Shown here: one piece after another, positions 13,039 to 25,700 of the stretch
Layout: each line of letters opens with the position of its first letter
Position numbering within the stretch: the stretch's first letter is position 1
Assembly: GCF_021155765.1 (NCBI RefSeq)
Contig: NC_060106.1
Span: 21,912,031-21,976,030, forward strand
From: Diprion similis
Lineage: Eukaryota; Arthropoda; Insecta; Hymenoptera; Diprionidae
Reading direction: 5' to 3'
Length of the DNA: 64,000 nucleotides
Made by a program: the position numbers and the translations under genes
Notes under the pieces: model-generated
Told to the model about the DNA's origin: nothing
Database searches by the model: none
What the model saw: the letters and a program-made list of their open reading frames with translations, nothing else

Positions 13039-14817
13039 ATGGAAACCGAACCGGTGGAGCTTGAAGATGGAGAAGTCGTGGATGACGAGGTTAAACATTT
13101 TGCGTTTGACAGAAAGCTAACCTTCGTTGATATGTTTACTTAATTCTGCATCAATATCTTCAGGAAAATGTTAACACGGTAGATTTGAGTCGCTTTTGTT
13201 ATTCAACCATCGTTTTGGAGCAAAAACATCGATGACTTTCATCCGCAGAATCCGCGTTTACCAATATCCAGTTTTTTTACTAGCATTTCACTTTTGGGAA
13301 AGATTGATATGTTTCATTAAGGTGTAAAAATTGTGGTAGTACTCTTTGCAAACCCTAGTATATTCACAAATTTTACATCATTTGCCTTTGTACAGGTTGT
13401 CGATGCCTTCGAGTATAATGTTTTGGAACGGCCTCACGTTGCCCCTAGACCTGAGGATACATCGTCCAAGTTACAGTACAGTGATGAATCAGATGAGCCT
13501 ACGGAATCTGAAAGTGATTCGGACTCAGATTCGGCACATACTTGTTCCAAGAAGCCAAAGATGAAGATAAAACGGTGGAAGAACAGAGAGGGAGAGAAAA
13601 AAGAAGCTCAAGACAAGTACAAGGTGTGGTGTATGCAGGTTCAGGAAGAAGCACTCACGGAGGAACTTGTATCTTGTGGGGTCACCAAGCGAGATTATCA
13701 GGGTAGAAACGTCGAATTCTATGACTTCACTGTTCGATATTCCCCCAATGAACAACAAACACCAGCTGACCTTAGTTCGGACACTGAGAAGGATGCTCCA
13801 CCTAGGATTACCAACAAAAGGACAAACGAGGATAGGACAAACCTTAAGCTAAGGCTTGGTAAACGCAGAAATTCTATGGAAATTGATGGGCAACGAGGAG
13901 TTGCGAGAACCATACTTGAACTTTGCACTACTGCCGATTCTGATGACGGAGACGTAGCTGCAGACATAGCGGAAAAGCTGTGTGAAAAAAAAGATGATCT
14001 CATAAGTAAGCAAGAGTACGAATGTGTTCTTATTGTTGGTTATTTCTTTGAAAAGTAAAGTTATTGTTATCCACATTGCAATGTTGATTTTATTTTCAGA
14101 GAGAGCAGTGAGTATAATAGGGAAAGAAAAGGCCATAGATTTCTTTGAACAAACTAAAAAAATTGAGGAAGATGGAGGGATGATGATAGTGAATGGATCA
14201 CGTAGGAGGACTCCGGGGGGAGTTTTTTTGTTACTCTTGAAACAAGATGATCACATTCCTCAGGAAAAAATACGAGCAATTTTTCAAGAGGACCGTAAGC
14301 AGACTGTGGAACAGAGGAAGCAGGCGCAAGCTTCCAGCAGGAGACGGAAAACCCAGGAACTAATGCGGAGTCTTGAAAGTAATTCATAATATAACGGATT
14401 ATGCAGAATGCGTCTTATAATTGATACCTCTAGATTGTTATACTTTCTTTTTTCTGGAATCTCACTGTTACATTCACAAAGTAAAGCTGATTTCCAAACT
14501 TATAGATTCCTGGATAATCTAAAATATTTCTGAACCAAATTGCAGATGGCTCTGAAAAGGATCTTCCAGCCCTTTTAACACGTGCCGAGCTCTCAACGAG
14601 GCAGATTGCGGAGGAAGCGCGATTGAGAAGAGGGGAGGGTCGTGATAGAGAAAGAACCCCACCGGACTCTGACCGCACAGTGACAAATCCACCACCCAGT
14701 CCCGTAACAGATGATCCCGACCACACACCGCCATCTTCACGTAGACAGGTTCAGGATTACACTGCCGATGATTTCCTCGACATTGGGGTAGATGTTGACA
14801 GCATGGAATTGTTTTAA
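13039..14817 (+). CDS. Phax: Phosphorylated adaptor for RNA export (PHAX)
   Basis: PHAX links the cap-binding complex on spliceosomal snRNAs to the exportin CRM1 in the nucleus. Exons: 13039-13089, probable 15-bp microexon 13164-13178, 13396-14005, 14100-14378, 14546-14817. All phases fit and give about 408 codons. Exon 1 encodes METEPVELEDGEVVDDE, the acidic start typical of PHAX. Exon 2 has an acidic serine run (ESDSDSDS), a basic stretch (KPKMKIKRWKNREG) like a nuclear localisation signal, and a central block with WCMQVQEEALTEELVSCGV. Exon 3 begins the RNA-binding domain (AVSIIGKEKAIDFFEQ, then GGMMIVNGSRRRTPGGVFLL), nearly the vertebrate PHAX signature. The protein ends in DYTADDFLDIGVDVDSMELF, like the family tail. 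A likely poly(A) signal AATAAA is near 15,557. Family assignment is secure; the microexon is the only doubtful piece. Confidence 0.93.
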
Positions 14818-17800
14818 ACTCTACGAACAAGTTTATATTACCCGAGCGTTTCGATATTATCAATTATTGGCTCGATTTTAGAGCTGGAAAATTGTCTCAA
14901 ACTTTACAGAGGCTGCTGACGTGTTTTTTTACACGACAATACTGCACATTAGTACAGTATAGGTATGAACACAAATTGGTCAGTGAAACAAATTAGTTGG
15001 CTATTGCCTGAAGCTAATTACGATCGGTCAAGAGAGAACAGTACAAGTACCAAATATATAATATCGTTCTTTTTTGTTATTTACGGTTTTTTACATTGAC
15101 ATGACTATAATTATCTGTACATGAATCAAAAATAGCTTAAATAATCTCAGAAAGCCGCATTCACTTTTCCTATCCGTTGGCTAAAATTCGTCTTTAAAGA
15201 TCACAGATTGAGTAAATTCTGAGAAACTGTAAAAAGTTAGAAAATTCACTTGTATCAACCTAACGGGTGACCGACAATCTACATCCACACTCCGAAAAGG
15301 TGGAAAATTTCCTCGTCTTGTTTTATTACGTATTCATGTTGTTTGGCACGTTTTGCGTGTAGTAATGTGGTAGAGTTTATGCTTCATCAATCGAATATTA
15401 CGTAATTCACCCTATGTTTATCCTTCGCGATTGTATCTACCTGGTTTCTGAATGGACGCCCAGCTGATTTTAATGTTTGTGCATGGTTGAAAGGAAACAG
15501 GAACTTGATTTTAAGGTGGCTATGTCACAGGGTGCAGCCTCTGTTACCGAATTAAGCCAATAAATTTATATACGGGAAGTTACCTTTTTAAGCGACTTCT
15601 TAGATAACATGTATTCATAATGTATGAAATATAAGAGATCGAACTAAGTCTAAGCGCCGATATTCTGCAACGAAAAATTCATTTTATAATATATAACCTC
15701 CTCGGTTAGATCCGAGAGCATTTTGTGTGTTTTATTAATACTGTACTGAATCAACCCAGCAAACATATTTGTATGGAAAAGGTTCTATCTCGATTCCTTA
15801 ATTTTGACACTCAATATTCGATAAAACAATTTTTTTTAATAGTGATTTTTCCGGGAAATATTCAAGGAAAAATTCGAGTATACTGACTTTGATTCCTAGT
15901 CAAAATTCGGATAAAAATAATTGAACAAATGTTTTTCATGTTTGCAATAAGAATTTGGTATATTTGTTTGTCATTTTTTATTCGGGGAAAAATCTTAGTT
16001 GCTAGAAACTTAATCTTTTTCGTATGGACTTATGCCACGTCTCCAAAAGACGAAAGCATACAAAAGAATAGGAACCGTTTTAGGAAGTAACATTAATATG
16101 TCAAACCTGTCGGTTATTCAAATCACCCGAGGCTCTAATATCTTAATTTACCGGATTTGAGGATACATGCATATTGCTTGCATGTATATAGCACCGGGTG
16201 ATTGGAAATTGATTTTCCTTTCGTCATCAATAACTCTAATTTACTATTACTCGCTACTTATTATACTTCCTGACAGTAAATTACTATCATGGCCTCCGGT
16301 GATTCTATCTATACGTATGGCCTTCGGAAATTGTCTTCAATACTAGTTTAAGACTGTATGAAACTTCTTCACGTTCATCAGTCTAGGTTTAAATTCAATT
16401 CTGAGAACATCACTAGACGATTTCCACCTAAACATTTGTTAATTGCGTTTATTCAAATTTTACTTTTCCGCGCCGTCTCTATTTTCTCATTATTTCTCAA
16501 AGCTAAACATTCAGATGCTGAAAGGACTTTCCATTTCTTAAAATTTTCAGGTTGATATTTTGATACGGATTTATTTGTTCGGTAAATTGAACTTTCACGA
16601 TCTGTTCAGTTTCCCGAAATTTGTGTCGTTTGTAAAATACAATCTGCTTGTTATTGTTTCCTTACACGTAAACATGCTGAGAAAAGGTACCTGTGATCAA
16701 CAAATGGAATCATTTACATTAACGATCTCTTGCTGCCAAATAGAATTTTAGCCAGTTTAACTAAACAAGAAAAAGTAAAAATGTCAACGATCGATCAACT
16801 GATGTTTATTCTTTAGCGGCTGAGCCGTGATCGCCGATTTACTAATTGGTTCAACCGATTCTTTTTTTCGGTGTTTGAACATACATATACATTTTTTATT
16901 TACCACGCCATATTATAGGTACCGGTTTCTGACTTGTGCGTAGCGGCAAATGACAATGTTTTTTCTTTTCTTCGGAATTTTGACTATCCGTTTCGTCACG
17001 AATTTTTATCTATCGTGAATTTGAATGATGATCAATTCCCCGGCCATATTTTGCTAGCTATGTGCCTTACACACTCTATACTGATATATATCTGCATGTT
17101 TCGGTATATTTGAGGAATTTTCATTCCACGTTATATGTAACCGTAACGGTTTTATTATCTACGTCACTATCTACCCTGTCGAGTTTCTTGACATATTTCG
17201 TTAATTTAAGAATGATTTCACTTCTCACTGCGACGTATCTATAGCACTTCTCCAGTTAGGTATAACGCTATTATAATGTAAGTATGTACTCGCAGTATAT
17301 TCTGTCATAATTTGATCAAGATTAAACTTTCGCATATACAATTCTGCCGTATTAAGAAGTAGGGAAATTTAACGACGCATATGGGAAACAAACATTGCGG
17401 AAACATCGTATATCAGAAACATAATCTCACGATTTCCAATGTACCATCCAGCTTTCTGAAATCAACCAATATTATGTTACCTTATTTCTGTACACATCTG
17501 ATAATTGTAAATCATTGCGGCTATTGCAATAGTGTTGACACCTGGTATTCCGCCACATTTTGTCCTTGCAGAGAAAAATATCAACACCATTGCGCATTAT
17601 CTATAAAGAACGTTCCAAGAATATAATTTGCTCTAGCGCGCAATTCCGTTTCAAAATTTTGCTGCACATCAAGTAATCGGACGGTTAGGTATGTCCACAA
17701 TCACGTTTGTATGTATAAAAGTATAATGTGGTGGAAATATTGCTGCAATCTGTCTGCAATGTATTGTGCATACCAGATAATTATCAGAACATTTCGCTGC

Positions 17801-18688
17801 AATCTTACCGAAGTATTACACTGCAAGCACAAGATTATAATGCTTATGAGATCTTTCTGAAACATTATGAGCCCTGTGGGCGACTCTGTTACATAAAATT
17901 ATACAAATTGTTCTCACTTTTATTTTAAACACCTGTGTCAAATTTTGGTAGCGATTGTCCGAACCATACGGATTTATTTTACTTCTAATTTTTCTCGATT
18001 TTACATAGATTCTTACGGGAATCTCTCAGAGTCAATGTTAAATCACGAAAAATCAAAAGTAAAATAATTCCTGTATGATTCAGACAGTTGTTTCAAAATT
18101 TTACACAGGTATTTAAAATAAAATTGCGAACAATTCATATAATTTTTATTGATCTAGCACGCTCTTGAGCTATACGCCTGTACATAAAAAGATATCGATT
18201 TGCTTTACACTTGAATCTTTTTGAATTATATCTGATCAGTAATTTTTATCGCATTGAAATGGAAAATCTATAGGTGTTTACCATAAATCTTGCTGTTCTA
18301 GGTAAAGTTTATAGTTTCCCGTTAACAGAGAAAAATATTGGAATAGATTTTAATGGCATGTTTGATAACAATTATACAGAAATTTGACCACAAAGTGAGA
18401 ATATCGAAAAACCCAGGCGCTAAGGTTTAAAATGCGTTACAATTAAGACCGATGGAAAGAACCATTATGTATATTAGGAACATTTGAAAGCAATAGCGAA
18501 GAGCGAAGAAGGTGAGAGGCCGTGGTTTTCCCTCGAAATGTAGAACTTATTGTGAACTGAACAGTTATCGGAAAGTTTTCCCAAGCGTGACTATCAATTA
18601 CTCGAATCCGAAAATACCTTCAGGCTATCCGTACGAGTTACGTAGCTGCTAGTGGCGGAAGGAACGGGACATCGACGGTCGCAGAAGG
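14818..18688. other. AT-rich intergenic stretch, PHAX to CSP
   Basis: Contains the PHAX 3' UTR (possible AATAAA near 15,557). The rest is AT-rich DNA with only short open frames lacking any recognisable protein signature. No transposon ends, RNA gene or clear repeat array were recognised. Confidence 0.55.
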
Positions 18689-18725
18689 TATATAAACCGG
18701 GGGGTTATTCACGATAGAAGGCAGT
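18689..18725 (+). promoter_or_regulatory. TATA promoter of the chemosensory protein gene
   Basis: A TATA box, tatataaa, lies at 18689-18696, followed about 32 bp downstream by an initiator-like gcagttc at 18721-18727. The coding start is at 18812, leaving a leader of about 90 bases. This arrangement fits a strongly expressed, tissue-restricted insect gene. Confidence 0.75.
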
Positions 18726-18811
18726 TCAACTTTGGCTTTGCGAAAACGGTCTAGTTGACATTGTATACGAGTTATATTTCTGGAGAATTTACATTTCTTT
18801 CATATTAAAAA

Positions 18812-19474
18812 ATGGCGAAGTTTGAAAAGGTTTGTGTCGTCGTTATTCTACTTGTCGGCGTCGTATCATTCTGCCAATGCGCTGGTATCGATGATTTTTT
18901 GAACGATTCAGCGTTAGTCAAAAGACAGATCAACTGTGTATTGGACAAAGGACCGTGCGATGCGATTGGACTCTCTCTAAAAGGTAACTACAGAATTGAA
19001 GTTAAGAATAATTTTACCGGGATTTGGAAAATCGGGTGTAATTATAGTCCAGCTGACTGTAATTGTAAAACGTCATAACTGCGAATTGACTTTATGATTC
19101 AGTATACTTGCATAATCTGTTGGTGTTTTGCAACAATTGTACGCTTTGAAGTGCTGCCAAAAGTCAATTAGTTTAAATAAAAGAAATTGCACAGGCCGTT
19201 AACTGTAGAATAAATAATACTTCCTCATAAATGCGAATGTCGAGACAGACTTTCGAACAATTTGTTCTTTTTCGTGATTCTAAATGATGATAAAATTGTT
19301 AACTATTTTTATTTTTCAACAGCATCAATCCGGGAAGTATTAGTCAATAATTGTCGCAACTGTAATCAACAACAGGCAGCGAATGCACGTAAAGTTGTGG
19401 AGTTTGTGAGGACGAGATACCCGGCTGAATGGAATGAAATAACTCGCAAGTACCTGGGACGCGCAAGGGGATAA
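18812..19474 (+). CDS. Chemosensory protein (CSP, OS-D family)
   Basis: Small secreted helical protein that binds hydrophobic ligands, often in sensillum lymph but also in other tissues. Exons 18812-18983 and 19323-19474 give 107 residues, normal for the family. A signal peptide is visible (VCVVVILLVGVVSFCQC, cleaved near CAG). The mature protein carries the diagnostic spacing C-X6-C-X18-C-X2-C (NCVLDKGPC, then NNCRNC) for two disulfides. The single intron falls one base after a lysine codon (CTA AAA G|gtaact), the position conserved across insect CSPs. The tail, VEFVRTRYPAEWNEITRKYL, also matches the family. AATAAA at 19527-19532 ends the gene, which converges with the dynein on the other strand. 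Ligand and tissue cannot be told from sequence. Confidence 0.95.
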
Positions 19475-19526
19475 TTTAATTGAAACAAAGTTATTGTAAT
19501 CTCTATTGATAAAAAAATATAAATTC

Positions 19527-19532
19527 AATAAA
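19527..19532 (+). terminator. Poly(A) signal of the CSP gene
   Basis: AATAAA lies 53 bases after the CSP stop codon. A TTTATT at 19576-19581, read on the minus strand as AATAAA, can serve the converging dynein gene, so the two 3' ends almost touch. Confidence 0.7.
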
Positions 19533-19763
19533 AATAATATTACGTCTGTTATCGCATCAATTATCGATATATTATTTTATTGCCAATTCTTGAATAGTTT
19601 TTCTTTGATTTCCATTTGTACTAATTCACTTTCATCCACTGCCTTGTTCTGTTGACCGAAAACGCTTGTTCTATAACGTACCAGTGAAATATTTTCATCC
19701 TTCGACTTCGTGGTTCAGTTTTAATCTCCATGCTTTGGCAATACTCCGTGACTTCTTCCGTGA

Positions 19764-22700
19764 CTATTGCTCGTCGCGTTGACAATAAAGTACAGCTCGC
19801 CTGCTCAGCCAGAATTCAATCGGTCTGTCCGTATCGAGATTAACGTTAAGTAGATAACTATTCATGCGACCCATCGAGTCAAACGCGTAAGTATCTTTTA
19901 CAACAAATGTGTAAAGTGGACATTCGTATTTTTTCGATTGGCTGTAGGTCATTTCTGTTAACTTGTAGCGCAGTATCGGCATTCGATTCCACAATACCTT
20001 TGGCGAGCTTTCGACGAGCATCATCCGTTCATGATCCCATCTGGCACTCGTCAGGAATAATCCGCTGATCAAGACTCCATCGATGGTTGACGGAATCGGC
20101 AAGTCTTCCGGATGGTATATCTGAAGAACTTGAAAGTCAAATCGGGCATCGTGTAAAGCAAGGCCTCGTTCTCGGGTGAAAGTCATACGTGCCGCAGCCA
20201 AAAATGCCCTTCCTGAAGAAATAGCACCAAGCCAATAGGCGCGTGGCGAACCTCCCTCGAACCATTCGTTCAGAAAGCTTAGCCTGTTCAGAAGATCATC
20301 GATGAAGATTATCAACGAATCAGTTGGCGGGTCGTACGGGCACGCTTTCCTCCAAGAAATCGGCAATTTTCCCACACGGATTTCCCGGGAAAATTCTTCA
20401 AGCGATAGAGTCCATTCACCGCGTCCTTGCAACGCGTTTTCCAGTATATCCGCGGAATGTCTCGTCTCTTCTATCAGCACGTTGTACAACTCCATTTCTC
20501 TAAACATGACTGCTTTTATAGGCTCTCGGCAGTTCATGGGATACTTTTTTCGGGCCTCGTCCACGTTGAAAATCCGTGGCAGTTTCGCACGGATATCAGT
20601 TATTCGGTTGGACAGGGATTCGCTGTATGCTATGGACTTTCCCTGGGCATATGCCAACTGTATGGTGGAATGGAACACCTTGCTGTCGTTGAGCCCACGC
20701 ACAATTACGGCGTTTTTGGGGAGTCCGTAGATCTCTGGAGACGGATCGTCGGGGATCGTAAGGACTTGGTCGACGTAGTCGCGGTATTCGCACTTCCTAG
20801 GAAGCCCATAGCCTTCAGAGGACATAAATCTGAAATTGTTTTCACCGTAGACATTCGGGCTGCAAAATTCCCCGAGAATCGAGGCCAGGCAACGCCTGTC
20901 CTCGTCGTCAAGGACTCTACCCCCGTAGTGGCACTGCGCAATGAGATACGACATGGCGTCGAAAGGCACCGGATCGTATTCATTTATAAATATCTGCAAT
21001 CGACGAGATGCAATTTGAAAATCTGACTCATCAAAGTCGTAGCTGAGGTTCCATCCTCGATAAAGGAATGCTGCTCTGCTTTGCAGAACTGCGTGGAACA
21101 CACACAGCCCGTATAAAAGCTTGGTGAAGACCTTGTTCTTCCCGGGACAACCTTCAAAATATTCACGGCTGCATACCGGTTCCGTGTAATAACGACTTGT
21201 AAGATTTCTCTTCAGGTCAGCCGATGGCTCGTTGGTCATTTTTACACCACGTTCGAGCATGGCGATAGGGAATTTGCGCGTTGGGTAGCTCGACAGCCAC
21301 AGCCGGAAGTCGAGCGACGTGTTGGAGGCGTCAAAGGTTTCACATATTCTTTCTAAAACTGGTAGCCAGTCACTGGCCAAATGACAATTCTGCAGGAATA
21401 TCCACCACCCCTGTCGCTGACCCCGTTTTATTATGGACTTTGCGTGATTCTCTTGGCCTTGTCCCAACGAAAGAGAGAAAAACCTTGCTGAAAAGCCCAG
21501 CTTCTTTGCGAGCTTTGCAACTGACGATGTCGGATCGAATCCAGGACTTAGCAGAAATATCAACGGCACCAGACAGTTAGACTCTACGAAAGACTTGGCC
21601 ACGTCGAAGAAAGGTGGTGACACAAATCTTTCCCCCATTCCCAGCTTCACGAATTGTGTGACCTTCGCAACTAGTCTATCTGGCCGTATCATGCGCATCA
21701 GGATTACCTGCTGGAATGGTGTCAGCTTATCGTGCCAAGGTTCGGGAAGCGAGAAGTTCTCAGGGTGTTCCAGATCATGGTAAGCCTTCCAGGTGGATGC
21801 ATCCGCGCAAAAACTGTCCGAAAAGTCCTTAAAGGATGCGAGAACTTTGCTGGCTTTACAAATCTCCATCCATGATTTCTCCGTCAACCAATCAAGGCAT
21901 GGAGAAGGTAGTTTAGTTTTCAACTCACTATCGACTACTGAGTCTCCAGCTAAGAAAAAGTTGACTTCCTCAGTCGTGATTGCTTTAGTATCTAGCATTA
22001 TCTCGATGTATAGGATTAGGGAATAAAGAAGTTTGTCTCTCTCGAAAAGGCCTCGTGATACACTTTCGTACAAATTGTTGGTGAAAGCTTGTTTAAGATA
22101 ATTGAGACGTTTTTGTAGAATAATACTTCTATTCGAAGTCTCGATTGATCTGATGTACAGATGTACAAACCACTCGAGAGAGAAGCGGTACATTGGATTG
22201 ACAATCGGAAGACCGGCCAAGGTCCGGTAAATCGCAGCACTGTGTGCTGCGAAAGGACGGTATCTCTGTCGAAATGTGTCGATGTAAGTTTCAGTTGCGT
22301 TGCTCGCTTCTTGTTTCTTTACGATACTCACGGCGAGGTGTTTTGAGGAATCCAGAAGCTTGATAGCATTATCGTCTTCGAGGATGTTAGTGGTGGACGT
22401 GGAGAGCGTTATCAATATGTTGTCCTCCTCCTGCTTCAAATTCTTTTTATTTGTTGCACTCTGTATAAGCAAATTTTCAAGCTTTTCTTGAAGATCCGGA
22501 CGCTCTTTAGCTACAACTAGATTTAGCAGTTTACTCTGCAGCCCTTCATTCGGTAAAGAGAAGTCGATCACTGATGCGAGATTAAAAATGTAAGGCGGAT
22601 ATTGTGGATTCGGAAGCTTCGTAGTAATGTAAAATCTAAATCGATCAGAATACTTTAGTGTTCTAGACGCGATCGTTAGGTAGGTGATGCCGTTAATCAC

Positions 22701-25700
22701 GTGGGTATCCTTAGTCAGTATAGGATCCAAAGAAGTGTCCAGCTCGTCTTCGATGTTTTCAAGCAGAACCGGCTTTCCAGTTTCTATGCTATGTTCGAGG
22801 ATCTCCATGTATCTTATATCAGAGAGTTTAATTATTCGAAGACCGTTTGGTGCCTCCATTTTCTTGATCCAGTTGTTGGCCTGGCTGTGCGGGTCGATCA
22901 ACAGACTCCACATTTTCGAATTGTCCAGAATCACCGCGTTCTCAGTCGAGTAAGTATCTTTGGAGAGGCCATTCACATTCCAAGAGCTAATTTTTATCTC
23001 AGAGCCAAGAATGTCGACGAAGCTGAATTCGTCTGAGCAGGGCATCTCTGAGGCCACGACATGATCGCGCCATTTTTTCAGAGTCTCCATTCGATAGGCT
23101 GCCGAGAAGGGACCCAGGTAGGCAATGATTCCGCAGGATAGAAGCACATCACCTGCCAAGTTGTCGTAAAATTGTTCCAGTCTCTCTGCGTTTCGCATCC
23201 AACGTCGCTTTTCACCACCGAGACTGCTGATCAGATTCTCCGCTTTCATCAGCTTCTCCGTGCAGCTAGCCACCTGCTTTTCCAGATCCATTTTTTTGGC
23301 CAGAGTCGCACGAAGACTGCCGTTCAGCACGGCTAGCTTTGCATTCAAATCGGCTAGGGTCTTACGTTTCTCGTTCAAGACAGCTTCGGTCTCGTCACAC
23401 TCTCTTTGGGCTGCCATCAGTTTCTCCTTTTTTGGGGCTACCACCTTTGCGACGTCATCGTAGGACACCATCGCTCGCACCCATTTGCACAGTCCCTCCG
23501 CTGCGCTGGATGCCTTAACGACGATATTGGGCATGAAGCTCTTATCGGTCATGTAAGTTTTCTTCACGACGTTCATCAAGGCCACGGGAATGTTGTCCTT
23601 ATCGTAGTCCTTAAGATTTTGCAGGAAGTTCATGTCACCGAGGACACGTTTGCTGGGCCCCCAATAGTCTGTCATTTTTTTACCAGTGACCGGATCCAGC
23701 GAGCGATCTGGAGGAACGTTGAGCATTACGCAGACAGCTGCCATGACGAGTTTCACTGTGTCTGGTGGATTTTTCATGGCTTTCACCAAGGTGATGTCAG
23801 CCGGCTTTAGAGTGTTCAGGGCAGCAATTGCGTCCTCAAGAATTGGAATAGCGACGGCTAGGTCGGCCTCGCACTCTGTCTTCAGGGCACTCGCGATTTC
23901 TGCCTTTTTGTTTGCGATTTCTTCCTCACGTTTGACCAGCACCGTCGCTCTTTCAACGCTGACATTCTCGTTCTCGATTTCCATCATTGTTGCAATCGTT
24001 TCCTTCGCTGACAACTCGAGCTGAGGCCTCAGCGCCGTTAGTTTTGTCTTCATACGTGCTACCTGACCTGCGGCAAATTGCAGCTTCTCAAGCCCGGCTA
24101 CGTACCTATTTCTAGCTGTCGTAATCAACTCCTGTTTACGCGCTGTTTGTTCCGCGAAAGACTGTACTAGGTGCAGGTAAGCCGGGGTTGTTACGTATGT
24201 CAACCTCCCAGTGTTTTTGTGGTATAAATTCCCAGCTTCCTTGGCAGAATTGTGGAAATATTTGCAAGCCGTAATACACTTTGATCGTATTACTTCGGGA
24301 ATCTGCAGTAACAAAAATATGCGTCAATGTTGTACTCTCTTATCTGGATCACTATACCAGATTAATTTCATGGTACCTGATGTACTCTGAAACGGATTCT
24401 AATTAATAAAGCTCAAATTCATACTATACTGTACCTTGACATTCTTTGTATACTTCGTGGCAACTTCTTCAAGGGCAGTTTCTGGCCAACCGTTAAACCA
24501 ATTTACAGAGCATCTACGAAGACTCGGGTAAGAGAGCAGACTTTGTCGAAATGCAACTCCGACTGGACTGAAACAGAGCACAAAGTGTAGCCTCTCCATG
24601 CACTGATTCACAAAGTACTCCATTACCGCAACGCTACTGATCTCCAGGTTGCGATCGCCATCCTGTGCGGACAAACGCACTGTCTCTATTATTTCCTGTC
24701 GCTCATCGGACGCGAATAGGTTCGGGACTTCACCGTAATTTAACAAGCTGTCCACGTCAAGGAGCTGTTCTTCTTTTAACTGCCTGTCAGTAATCAGCAA
24801 TACGAAATCCTTTCCGCTACCCGCAGAATTTTTCAGAGCATTAGCAAGGTTTGCTCGCCATGTACGTGAGTCGCGAAACGTACCGGCTGCAGGCTCGTAA
24901 ACATCCTGTTGCATTACGTGACCTGCTAGTCGAGTCAGTGATCTACGCCCTGAGCCATCGACGGCAACAAAGATAAGGCTTTCGCCGGGAATTGCAAGGA
25001 CCCTGCAAATCCGCGCTAGATGTTGCAGGGCGCAACCGAATGGAAGAAGGTCCATCTTCTTGGCGTGAGACTCGTTGTACTCAGCGAGGTAGCTGACGAT
25101 TTTCTTTCTCAAAGTTTCGATGCTCGTAATCTCCTCATACCTCCGATTTTCAAGGGTCGCATCACCGTCCATGAAATTGCCAAAGATAAGGTCATTCAGA
25201 CTTTCGTTAGTGATCTGATCATCGTACTTTGGGAGGTGGTCGAACGCTGTGTCAAATGAGTGGTCCTTAAAATAGGTCTTGACGGTTTCCTTGATCTTGG
25301 TAAATAGCCACTGTGAATCGTCATCGTTGACGAGGCGGTCTCGAAAGACTCGAAGGACCTCATGGACCCAAAGCCGTACGAATATCACCTTTGAGTCTGC
25401 AGATTCTTTCCGTAAGCGCATGCAGCCAGCGACCATCCTTGAGATATCCCTCACGTCAAAGAGATGGAATACCTTATTGGGAGTTGGCATCAACCTGGTC
25501 AAGGCGGCAGTCCACACGTTCAGAGTTGCATTAACGATATTCTGAATTACGCCGAGTATGTCAGCGCTGAAGCCGTTTCGCTTCAAGCCACTCAAGCAGA
25601 CGTTGGTGAATATCCTAAAAAGGCTATCTCTGGAAACCGCTGAAATTGCATAGACGTTAAAGTGACGCAGAAATCTAGAAGATGGAACTGGCTGCTCGTA

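Noticed and set aside
20302-24024. Long plus-strand open frames (up to 199 codons) opposite the dynein
   Set aside because: They mirror the dynein codons on the other strand; their sequences have no features of their own.
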